A stretch of 64,000 nt of DNA from Gari tellinella (taxonomy: Eukaryota > Mollusca > Bivalvia > Cardiida > Psammobiidae). Every line of letters starts with the position of its first letter. Within the stretch, counting starts at the first letter, position 1. Shown piece after piece: positions 1 through 10,500 of the stretch. The DNA is taken from the NCBI GenBank assembly GCA_922989275.2, contig OV277857.1:78981321-79045320 (forward strand), written 5' to 3'. The position numbers and the translations under genes are program-made. The notes beneath the pieces are model-generated. The model worked only from the letters and a program-made list of their open reading frames with translations. It had not been told where the DNA came from and made no database searches.

Positions 1-1588
1 GACTTCACAACTCCCGCATGGGAATTAATACATATTGGTGATATTGAATGCCCAGCTACAGCATGTGCAGATGATGTGACCATCAATAGCACACACCAGT
101 ATGAAACACAAACCCTGATTAATATGGCATATGATTACAGTTCAAAACAAAAGTACAAACTTCAACCGGACAAAAGTGTGATTATAGAAGTTATGAAGGA
201 CACAAATCAATTCCCATTTGAAATGGACGGTACAACGTTGCCAAAAGTCTCAAACTCCACTCATCTAGGAATTATACGAGGAAGAGCAATAGCAGAAACC
301 ATAGAATTAACAGTTGATGCAAACATTAAGAAAGCAAGAAGGACAACTTACAGTTTATTATCAGCAGGTCTACATGGTGAAAATGGCCTTGATCCGCACA
401 CATCTCTCCACTTGATAAAACATATGTAATACCAATACTTTTCTATGGGCTAGAGATAATTATACCAACGGCTAAGTACATAAAGCAATTGGAGCTATTC
501 CAAAAAACAGCTGATCAAACAAGTTCTATCAATTCCACAGAATATGCTGCGGACCCAGCACCATATTATACTCTCCGGATTCTTGCCAGCCGAAGAACAG
601 ATCCATATCAAAATTTTAAATCTTTTCAACAACGTTTGTCTACAAAGTGAAACACGTACGGAGAAAAGACTTGCAAGAAGACAGTTGGCGATAAAATTTA
701 TGAAAAGTGCAAGCTGGTTCATCGAGGTTAAGAAGCTGTTTTGGAAATATGATCTAGGCGACATAGTCGAGCATCTGGATGATCCTCCAACCAAGACCGA
801 ATGGAAACGAGTAGTCTATAAACAAGTCTCAGGGTCCTTCCAAAAACATATCACTAGCATCGTAAAAACCTACAGAACCTTAATCTTCATGAACCACCAG
901 TATACTCCAGGGAAAATACACAGCAATATACAGACCAAAAGAAACTCAATTCGAGAAATCAGCAGACTTCCAATAAAGATAAAGTGTGTAACAGGAACTT
1001 ATAAAGTGCAAGCAAACAGACATGCATTTAACCAGGTGGATGTAGACCCAACATGCCAACTATGTGGAACTGCACCAGAAGATATGAAACACTTTCTACT
1101 AGAGTGTGAAATTCTCCACACCATAAGGTCCCCAATTCTAAATGAGATTAAAGAGGAATTAATATTCTAATATCATGAAAAGTGACTTTCTGGAACTTGA
1201 CAGAACTGAGCGTGTAAGGATCATACTTGACTGCACACATATTAAAGGTAGAGTATCCAGTATTAAAACAATTGAATTTCATAGTAGAAGATTGGTCTAC
1301 TCACTTCATACTGCAAGATATAGGATGCTAGAAAGTATTATGCATAGAAGGAGAAAAGGCAGGGGTAGAAAGATTGACAGAGGCACAGCGGTATGTTAGT
1401 AAATAATTTCAGCAGCAGCAATTGTAGACTAAGAATTAACTAGGTGTACATACAAAAGTGAAAATAGTGTAAAATAATTGGTGAAGTTGATTGGATGATT
1501 CATTACTGGTGACGGATCGACTCGTTCTACTCGAAGACTTGTCATCGAGGTTCGTCTATACAGGCGGGAAAGATACAACAACAACAAC
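1..1588 (+). mobile_element. LINE-type retrotransposon, 3' part, decayed
   Basis: The open frame runs in from the left edge and contains CADDVTI (about bases 64-84), the reverse-transcriptase catalytic box. The frame breaks near 420 (a shift into a second frame reading VIPILFYGLEI) and again near 505, and a stop ends it at 1170. The part from 544 to 1170 ends with a CxLC...H...C motif (DPTCQLCGTAPEDMKHFLLEC is the region, about 1048-1110), the zinc-knuckle-like C-terminus seen in many LINEs. Coding-like sequence continues to about 1399 in another frame. A short ACA-repeat tail (1574-1588) marks the 3' end. Endonuclease and most of the RT lie outside the window or are lost. Clade not assigned. 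Non-functional copy. Confidence 0.8.
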
Positions 1589-2058
1589 ATGCCAAATATC
1601 AAAGCTCTGGTCATATTAGTTTCAGAGAAAAAGATGTTTGAAGATTTCACTATATAACTCTATCTAAAATTACGACCCCGGGGGCGGGGTCATTTTTGAC
1701 CCCAGGCACATCATTTGAACAATCTTAATAGGGGACCTGAAGAAAATGCTTTGTGCCAAATATCTAAGCTCAGGGTACTGTGGTTTCAGATAAGAAGACT
1801 TTTTAAGTTTTCATTGAAAAAATCTATTTTTAGCTCCTATGACCTAGATATGCAATGGACCGGAAATGTTTGAAAAACTTTGAAAGAGGACCATACAAGT
1901 ATCATTCCTGCCAAGTTTGGTGAAAATCCATCCACTAGTCTAGGAGGAGAAGTCGTTTGAAGAAATTGTTGACGACGAACGAACGACGAATGACGGACGA
2001 CGACGACGGACACAGCACAATCAAAATAGCTCACCTTCGCACTACGTGAGCTAATAAA
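1589..2058 (-). mobile_element. HEL element fragment (AGCTCACC type), minus strand
   Basis: Read on the minus strand it starts with the palindromic head (AGCTCAC...GTGAGCT, 2028-2052), followed by a run of GTCGTC/GTCCGTC (about 1970-2010) and a degenerate core. It is cut at 1588 by the 3' tail of the LINE, so the LINE probably inserted into it. Confidence 0.6.
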
Positions 2059-2083
2059 AAAGGGGCAAATTTCGCCTGCGTTC

Positions 2084-2310
2084 TAAATGGGAAAGAATAA
2101 CGTCTTCTCAATTGTATAGAATAAATCTGATACATTAAAAAAGAGGGTTTTTTTTCTAAATAAATGAATTCATGTTAAAGTCTTTAAGTCCACAACAAAC
2201 AGTATGAAGCCAGGTCAGACGCCGGGTAAACTGTTTGGCACTCAAATTTAAATGATTTTTTTCAACTGCCTTCAAGCTTGCGTTTGCGTTTCATGAGACA
2301 AAAAAATATT
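2084..2310. repeat. family F remnant
   Basis: Contains the GGGAAAGAATAACGTCTTCTC end (about 2090-2112) followed by TGTA-like sequence, and GCGTTTGCGTTTC (2280-2292), both hallmarks of the TA-flanked family F copies at 58137 and 59001. Arms are degenerate. Confidence 0.45.
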
Positions 2311-2780
2311 TTAAGATGAAAAACAGAAAACAAGGGACATCACTGCTTCTGAACCGATTAAATTCGTTAAAACCCGAAGAATAAACTAATCAAATTTATG
2401 TTTTAATTGCTATTAAACAGCCCTTTCTGGTGTTTTTATCAAGCTCCAACAGACTTGTTAATTGAAATATTGAAATCCCCCGATTTTAAAATGTTTCTTA
2501 ACAGATCTATTAAGGTTTCTTTGGTGATGTGAAATTGCACTCTCTGCGAAGGAGGTTATTGAAATTGTTGTTGTTGTTGTTGTGTTTCTGCATAAAAATC
2601 CAAGATGTCAGCCTCCTTGTTCAGGTGTTTGAGGACATCTGGAAGAACTTGGTTAAGCTTGAATTCATGCTTATCTAAGATACATAATGTAAGTATCAAA
2701 ACAATATCTTAATCACTATGGGAAAGTACAACAACTTTAACCAAACAGAAAGAAAATAAACGATGTTTTATTGCGAATTT
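2311..2780. other. no gene recognised
   Basis: AT-rich sequence with a short GTT microsatellite at 2563-2582. No coding frame or family resemblance seen. The GTT run might be the tail of a minus-strand LINE, but nothing else supports this. Confidence 0.4.
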
Positions 2781-2794
2781 GATAAATATAGCCG

Positions 2795-5240
2795 GTGATT
2801 AGGCAAATATATTCTCGAATGTTTTATCCTACATCTACATGCTTAACACGCAGAATGCTTCAAAACACCCTTTGGTTGAGGTTCAGGGACTCTCTCTTAT
2901 CGCTGATGGAAATATACATCCCTAAGAAGATGCTCAGAGAGTCTACCCGCAGCAAGCCATGGGTTAACCGTAAGTCTGGAGGAAATTTATATTAAGCTAA
3001 ACTCTACACCAGAATGTTGAAAACCAGGAAAGACAGTGACATTTCAGCGTATAAGAAGTGTAAATCCTCTACACAGAAGATGGAGAGACAAGCCTACCAG
3101 TGTTATGTCAACCATCTGATTGAAGTTGAGGACCCGAACATGGACAGACAGCCAAAGCAGAAAGGGTTCTGGAGTTTCATTAAATCCTTGCGCAAAGACA
3201 ATACCGGCATCTCACCACTCAAAGACAAGGGGCGCCTTTTCAACTCTCCTAAAGACAAAGCCAACATACTAAACCGTCAGTGTCACAGTGTGTAGGTTTA
3301 TCATGACTTGTACGGCCTTGCTGTACAAGCGCGCTTTTATGGCGACGTGATAGAGTGCATGACTGCAAACCTGGCGACCAGGGTTCAAACCAGGGTCTGA
3401 GCAGATGCTTCTTTATAAGAGCACCGGCTACATTTGGGCAAATGTAGCCGGGTGTTCTTATAAAGAAACACTTGCTTTGAACCCGGGTTGCCAGGTTCAC
3501 AGTCATGCACTCTACCACGTCGCTATAAAAGCGCACTTGAACAGCAAGGCCGTACAAGTCATGATAAACCTACACACCGTGACATCAGTACCAGTCTGTC
3601 TTTACACAAGAGAATGAGGGCAATATCCCAGTACCATCAGGGACACATTATCCTGACAAGGCTGACATGGGCCATATTGTGATCCAAGAGGAGGGAATTT
3701 TGAAGCTTCTGAACAACACCAACCCAAGAAAAGCTGCACAACCGGATGACATATCGGCCAGGATTCTGAAGGAATGCGCTGCTGAAATAGCTCCTATCCT
3801 GACAATGATATTCCAGCAATCCTTGAGTGAAGGCACCGTCCCTGATGATTGGAGAAAGGCTAATGTCACAGCCATATACAAGAAAGGTGCTCGTCATGAC
3901 CCGGCAAACTACCGACCAGTCTCATTAACCAGCCTCTGCTGTAAGATGCTTGAGCATGTCATTGTCAGCCAGACTCTCAAACACCTGGATCAGCACAGCA
4001 TTTTACATGACTGCCAACATGGCTTCAGGGCGAGGCGGAGTTGCGAGACACAGCTACTGACCCTTGTACATGAGTTGGCCTCATCACTCGACAATGGCAT
4101 CCAGACCGATATGATAGTCCTGGACTTCAGTAAGGTATTTAACAGGGTACAGCACCAGCGCCTGCTCAACAAGATCCACCACCATGGTGTTAGAGGACAG
4201 ACCTTCCAGTGGATCCACCGATCCAGTCATTCCTAGGCAGCCGAACACAGAAGGTGTTGGTTCATGGACAATCATCCGAAGTTGCACCTGTAGTTAGTGG
4301 TGTACCCCAAGGATCTGTCCTCGGCCCTTTGCTGTTTTTGTTGTTCATCAATGACCTACCTGAGGGCCTTTCATCGCAGACACGTCTTTTTGGGGATGAC
4401 TGCATACTCGTCAGGCAGATCCGGTCCGAACTCGACCAGCAACAACTACAAGAGGATCTGCAAACCCTTGCAAAATGTGAAGAGAGATGGGGGATGGATT
4501 TTCACCCGAATAAATGCAACATCCTCAGGGTCAGCAGGGCAAGATCACCTCGCATCAAGGACTATACCCTAAAAGACGTCACCCTGTCAACAGAAACATC
4601 TTCGAGATACCTGGGAGTGGACATACAAGCGACCTCGGCTGGAGAACTCATATCGACCGGATAAGTAAGAAGGCCAACAACATGCTAGGTTTCATTCGCC
4701 GCAATCTCCACAGCACCAGGAAGGAAATGAAGCTCAACGCCTACACTGCATTGGTTCGTTCCAACGTGGATTATTGCTGTACCGTCTGGAACCCACATCA
4801 CAAGACCCTTATACTGAAGATCGAGATGGTACAGCGCAGGGCTGCCCGGTTTGTTACCAACAGGTACCGGAACACAAGAAGTGTATCTGATATGTTGGAT
4901 GGCCTCAACTGGGAGTCCTTTGAAGCACGACGGCAGAAGACCCAACTAACCATGTTATACAAGATTGTGCATCACCTAGTTGACATCGATCCATCGACAT
5001 ACCTGAGACCAGCCAAGACGATGCCCAGATCCTCGCACAGTACTCGGTTTCTACATCATCACGCCTCTACTAACAGCAATAAGTTAAGCTTTTTCCCAAG
5101 GTGCATTCCTACATGGAACTCCTTGCCAGCATCCATTGCTGAGGCCCACTCTTTGGCATCCTTTAAGAGTCGGCTGTCCAACCTTAAATTCTAGGGACCT
5201 CTAAACCCAGCTACAAAGTAAAACCAAATGAAGGGCTTGA
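2795..5240 (+). mobile_element. LINE-type retrotransposon, 5'-truncated, frameshifted
   Basis: The first part (2795-2995, then 3014-3280) is the linker between endonuclease and RT, with the usual pattern IPKK...PWVN and YKKCKSSTQ. RT follows from 3667: NPRKAAQPDDISARILK, the fingers motif, NYRPVSLTS (about 3907-3933), HGFRARRS and VLDFSKVF (palm), VPQGSVLGPLLF (about 4300-4335) and LFGDD (about 4387-4401). At least two frameshifts (near 4225 and 4628) and a stop near 2995 inactivate it. The final frame to 5194 is a typical C-terminal thumb region with KSRLSNLKF before the stop. FGDD replaces the usual FADD or YADD. The endonuclease is missing. The set of motifs fits the Jockey/CR1-like group, but the clade is not certain. 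A 304-bp element interrupts it at 3281. Confidence 0.85.
3281..3584. mobile_element. fold-back element inserted in the LINE, 4-bp TSD
   Basis: Ends are TGTCACAGTGTGTAGG and its near complement CCTACACACCGTGACA. Both are flanked by TCAG (3277-3280 and 3585-3588). The two arms pair almost throughout, around a small loop near 3425-3455. Removing the element and one TCAG leaves the surrounding LINE frame open across the site, which supports these exact borders. Both arms carry tRNA-like boxes (TGGTAGAGTGC and GGTTCAAA). Confidence 0.8.
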
Positions 5241-5302
5241 GCTGTGTCAGCGGGGTCTCGAACTAGGTACCGCCACGGAAGCTGGAGTGGTTAAGTCCTG
5301 AT

Positions 5303-6399
5303 CACAGGTACTTGACACATACTTTATTATCTATTAAACACCCCCCCCCCCCCCTTTAAAAAAAAAAAAAAAAAAAAAAAAATTTTTTTTTTTTACTATA
5401 CTTCAATTATAGATACAAGGTAAACAGCGCAATTCAACACCTAGTCTTTACTATCGACTTAAGCTGATTCTAAAATAGACTCGATCGCCGATATTCTCTT
5501 GTGGTACCCTCGGGGAAATGATTAATTTATCAATATCTACTTTTTATTTCATCAAATTCCGTCAAATAACGCCACAGTATGTGAATTATAACGAAAATAA
5601 GCATCAAAAAGTTTTATGTCGTTTTCATGGTACATAGCAACGAATGTACATGTAAGGGTGATCTGTTATTTGTCCACAATAAACGGCCTATGCCACTGGA
5701 ACTTTCACCAAATATTATAAATCATCTTTAAATGAAATTTTATCAGTTTTTTATAATTTACATAGAATGCAAAATTACATAGAATGCAAAATTAAAAGAA
5801 ACTTTACCTGTTTAATTTTGACCAATGAGATCGCTCCGTTCATTCAATTCATTCCGGTATTCAAAATGGCATTCACAATGAAATGAGTCTTTCACTTGTC
5901 AATTTCATGCCAAATTACATGTATATTTCATATAGCTGATAGTGAAGAGGGTCATGTTCCGACACAAACGCGTTTGCTCTAATGAAATTAGGTGAAAGTT
6001 CCAGCTGTAAAGGCCGTTAAATGTGCAAACCGACTAGATTACCCCTTATTTTGGGCAATAAATTCTGTACCAAGAGAATGACATAAAACTTTTTGATGCA
6101 AATTTTCGTTATAATTCACGTACTGTGGCGTTATTTGACAGAATTTGATGAAATAAAAAGTAGATATTGATAAATTAATCCTTTCCCGAGGATACCACAA
6201 GAGAATATCGGCGATTGAGTCTATTTTAGCATCAGTTTAAGTGGATAGTAAAGACTAGGTGTCGAATTGCGCTGTTTACCTTGTATCTATAATAGAAGTA
6301 TAGTATAAAAAATTTTTTTTTTTTTTTTTTTTAAGGGGGGGGGGGGGGGGGGGGGAGGTGTGTGTTTATAGATAATAAAGTATGTGTCAAGTACCTGTG
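5303..6399. mobile_element. long-TIR non-autonomous DNA transposon, 8-bp TSD
   Basis: Terminal inverted repeats of about 420 bp (5303-5720 and 5985-6399) start CACAGGTACTTGACACAT and enclose about 265 bp. A perfect 8-bp duplication GTCCTGAT flanks it (5295-5302 and 6400-6407). Each arm has a poly-C/poly-A tract near its end (5341-5390 and 6308-6355). No transposase frame. The TSD length fits hAT, P or Merlin superfamilies. Confidence 0.85.
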
Positions 6400-6407
6400 G
6401 TCCTGAT

Positions 6408-7250
6408 GGTTCGAAACGTAACTGGGAAATCTTTTCTCCTTCTACCTTTTACCTATCCACATCGCGCCGATACTTCTTGAATGTTTCTTTTCTTACTTTC
6501 CTATCTTCTTCTCTTTGTTACCTTTATCTTTCTAGCGCACCATAGTGTAAATGTCAAGCTTGACAGGACTACGTAATGATGTAGATGCTGAACTGTCATA
6601 GAAACTGACAATACTGCAGCGGCGCACAGACAGAAAAATAAAGAGAAATATAGAATAAGATAGATCATAGGAAAAGGAGCCGGGCAAGAAAACTGTAAAA
6701 ATGCACACACCGACAAAGTAAGAAAAATAGAAAGTGTCACCAAACCACTTTCAACTCATCTGAGTAAGACAAATCCAGCTTGGGAGGCCCTGCTGGGGTA
6801 TGAAACCCCGCTGGCACAGTTTCAGCCATGGAGAATCTCAGATGCGCCTCTAATAAAAAGTAAACTTTAAGTAACAGCTCATAGAGCTTGTTGCATACAC
6901 TGACAAAGTAGAAAGAGTTGAGTTTTTAATGTGCTATTGTCACAGCGCCAAAGAGGTTTCAGTGACTATCTCTTTTTCAGTGCTACATCATACACCCTTC
7001 ATTTAGCACCCCTCAGTTTGTTTACACTTAGCGATCTTAGCGATCACACGCATCTACATAAGCTAGTTTTATCCGAGTAGGACCGAGAATATCTGTAACT
7101 AAGACATAAAATACCCACATGACTGGAAAAGAGAATATCAGTATATATTATGCTCAGAGTTTGACCCCCAGTGGTTCTCGATCATTCCCATTTAGAAATG
7201 GGGACGAATTTCAAGTTGTTGGAGCAGTATCTTTGATTCTCATAAACCGA
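6408..7250. other. no gene recognised; possible outer TIR remnant
   Basis: No coding frame recognised. The stretch at about 6795-6825 (ACCCCGCTGGCACAG region) is roughly complementary to 5237-5260 (GTGTCAGCGGGGTCTC), so an older element may enclose the 5303-6399 insertion. A short first exon of the mL49 gene may lie in 6900-7380 but cannot be placed. Confidence 0.35.
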
Positions 7251-7254
7251 ACCC

Positions 7255-7297
7255 GTGAGGCTTCCGAAAATGTAGGACTACATTTCCGGAAGCCTCA
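7255..7297. promoter_or_regulatory. ETS-site palindrome upstream of mL49
   Basis: Arms GTGAGGCTTCCGAAAATGTA and TACATTTCCGGAAGCCTCAC are complementary except for one base, around a 3-base centre. CCGGAAG is the binding core of ETS factors (GABPA/NRF-2), which commonly control genes for mitochondrial proteins. It lies 84 bp upstream of the first recognised mL49 exon. Function is inferred. Confidence 0.35.
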
Positions 7298-7380
7298 CAA
7301 AAACTCTTGATATAGAGCATGCGATTTGCTTACGTCATGAACTTAATATATGAATTATAATTGTGTTGTATGTGTTTCAG

Positions 7381-7591
7381 AGAACATACTGCTCCAGTCA
7401 CTACCATGATAACACTGTACCATACTTCCCAGATCAACACAGGATGCAATCATTAGAAGCAGAATATCCAGAGGTAGAAGTATCGGCCGAGGATTTCAAA
7501 TATGTAGAAAGACTTATGCCTCCTAAAACTGTTCCCCCGGTGCCAGAGCATGACAGCTTTCCAACGCCCTCGGGCTGGATACCACCAAAAC
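7381..7591 (+). CDS. MRPL49: mL49 exon with PTPSGW motif
   Basis: Starts after TGTGTTTCAG. Ends at phase 1 before GTGTGT; this donor, out of three overlapping GTs, is the one that keeps the frame into the next exon (codon C|AG, Gln). Encodes the acidic N-terminal part and the PTPSGWIPPK signature. Confidence 0.85.
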
Positions 7592-10500
7592 GTGTGTATA
7601 ATTTACTATTCTAACACACTTTGTGCACGCCCCTAGATAAACAAAGAAGGGATGTATCTGTGTTTGAATTCTCTGTAAAACATCCACACGCTGTAACGTC
7701 TTAAAGTGATGTCATATGGCTTTAAAAATGTGTACGCCAAGAAATATAGCCCCGTTGCTTTGGTGCAAATTGTGGTTAAATTGAAGTGTTAGAATCAAAA
7801 TAATCAAGTAATACCAGTGTTTTATCATGCAACAAAACACAGGTAGTCGTTCAGATGCTGGTAATTAAATCACGAGGCATTCGGCCTCGTGATTTAATTA
7901 CTACTAAACTCCTACCTGTGTTTTATTGCCACGATAAAACACTGGTATGAATTAATTATTTCTTAATAAATCATAAATAACTCTTTGCATGCTAGGTAAT
8001 TTTTTCGTGGATAAAAATTGTTGACTGCTACTGTTCTGAAAATAGAATTTACAAAATTTCTTTTCAAAACAGGGTAAGGTGTCAAACAGTTTGGATCCTG
8101 ATGAGACGCCACAGTAACATAGCATGTTATTTGGATCCAACTTTTTGGCAAAGGTTATCACTGTGGCACATATCTGCCGCTAGCATGGTAAGAGTTAAAC
8201 TGACTTTAAATTGACCACAATGAATGATTGTTAAATTATTTACTGGTAATTTGGTGTTAAGAGCCTGTTTTGAAGATATATGGTTCTCTCTAAAAATAAC
8301 TGACCACCTCATGAAGGCCAGAAATATAGTGTGTTTCTTCATTTTGAAGACATGTGTCCACGTTAAGCAGGTTGAAAGTAAAGCAGAATGCACCATAAGG
8401 TGCATTTTGCTTTACTTTCAGCCTGCTTTAAGCTACCATCAGCTACGATAAAGAGTACATTTCTTATCATATGAATCATATTCATGACTGTATAAAGTGG
8501 AACTATTTTCTTCAGTGTAGAAATAAATTAAAGGCGTAAGATGTGTATTTATGGCTTCTTTTAATGTTTTGAATATGGGGGCTGTTTGGTTCAGGCTGAA
8601 AGCAAAGCAAAAATCTACTTCAGAGAGATTTCTGATTAACTTTCAACCACCTTAAAGAAGCTACCTGTGAGGATGTAGGAAAATAGTCAAATCTTTAACC
8701 CTTTCCTCAATATAAGCACCTTTTAAGGCATTAAATTTATTCCTCCACTGAAGAAAATGGTTCCAAATTTATACAGTCATAAACATGTAACAAAAGAAAT
8801 ATTGTCTATAAACTAGCAGATGGTAGCTTAATTAAAGCGGGCTGAAAGTATATGAAGCAGAATGTGCCATAAGGCACATTCTGCTTTACTTTCAACATGT
8901 TTTAAGAGCTGACCTGGTTTCAAAACTAGAACAGGGTTGAAGTGCAAAGGGTATTTTTAAACCCCTCACTGTCATGGATTGATTTGTTGTAAATAATTGT
9001 CTGCTGTTTTAATTTCACAAATGCAAATTTTAGGTAAACTGCCTGAAGTAATATTGTAATTTGTAATGAGTGTAAAACACTTTGGACTATGACCAGACGC
9101 TGTGTTATGGCAGCATTGGCTTATGCGATACAGTTTGGATCCTGATCAGATTCTGCATTATGCAGTGTCTGATCAGGATCCAAACTCTTTGCAAATAATC
9201 ATTGTACTTTGGATTGACAGACATTTATTTGAATGAAATAACTAAAAACACTCAAGTATTGAATTAATTCTGAATTTCACTCTTAATGTACATTGTATAA
9301 GTTAACTCTTTTCATGCTTAGAAATTTTTCGCTATTCAATAATTGTTGTTTGCTATTGTTCTAAAAAGAGATTTTTCTAAAATTCTTTTCAAAACAGTTT
9401 GGATCCTGATGAGAGGCTGTGTTACGCAGTGTCTCATCTGGATCTAGACTGTTTGCAAAGGTAATCATTCTGGCACATATCTGCCACTAGTATGGTAGGA
9501 GTTCAGTTCTGTAATTTCTGATTCTTATTATGGAGCACAGTTTCGATATGTGTGCACACATTATAAGCTGGCTATTTACAGAGGAGCTTCAACCAGAGAA
9601 CTACTCAGTGACGAGGTCAAGATATCACCAGCTACCAGTGTATCTAGAGAGGTTCTACTCCGGCAGAATCACCACAAAGCTCACACATGTCAATGGAGAT
9701 ATATGGGTATGTCTGACAGTTTACCCATTGCCTTATAGCCTGTTTTTAGTTCGATAACAGGTTAGCACTTAAAGCAGGTTAAAAGTAAAGCAGAATGTGC
9801 CTTATGGCACATTCTGCTTTACTTTCAGCCTGCTTTAAGCTTGGATAATAGGAAATATTTCTTATGGTACATGATCATGACTGTGAATTGGAACTATTTT
9901 CTTCAGTGGTGGAATATATTTATGGCATATTTATGGAGTAATGGGTTAAATATAATAATCCTTAGCAAAATCATTTAGGCCTAGCATATTATCTAGTGCA
10001 TTAAATTTATCAACTACTAAAGGTTCAGTCTTGTTGAAAGAACTTTTCTCTTTGGATCAGTCACGGCATATGTTTCCAGCAGCGATCAAGTTATTTCTTT
10101 TAACCTTTCCCCTTTATTTCTCCAACAAACCTTATGTTGTGAATACTCATTAGAATTGTCACACTTTAGGGTTTGGTATAAAGCTTAGGATTTTAGTGTA
10201 AGAAATATAGTAAAACCCCTCTATTATGACCACTAAATTATCTTGATTCTTTGGTGTTTCAGGCAAGTGGCTGTTTTTCTTTTATCTTGCTGTAAGCTCC
10301 TACCTGTCCTATACAATCAATTAGCATTCTTTTTAGTGGTTGTAATAGAGGGTTATTACTGTATTTCCTAATGGCTATCTTGGGTACTAGATCTAATATG
10401 TCACATGTTAGCAAAGCTAAAGGCTGCACATGGGACAAACTTAAAGGGAGACAACTCTTTTCAACTTCTAATGACTTTGACATGATTATCCCCCTTTGCC

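Noticed and set aside
3290..3580. Frames within the fold-back in the LINE as part of the LINE protein
   Set aside because: The TSD and the restored continuity on either side show that this DNA is an insertion.
7363..7380. GTG start for the mL49 frame
   Set aside because: These bases are the polypyrimidine-like end and TTTCAG acceptor of an intron; the exon begins at 7381.
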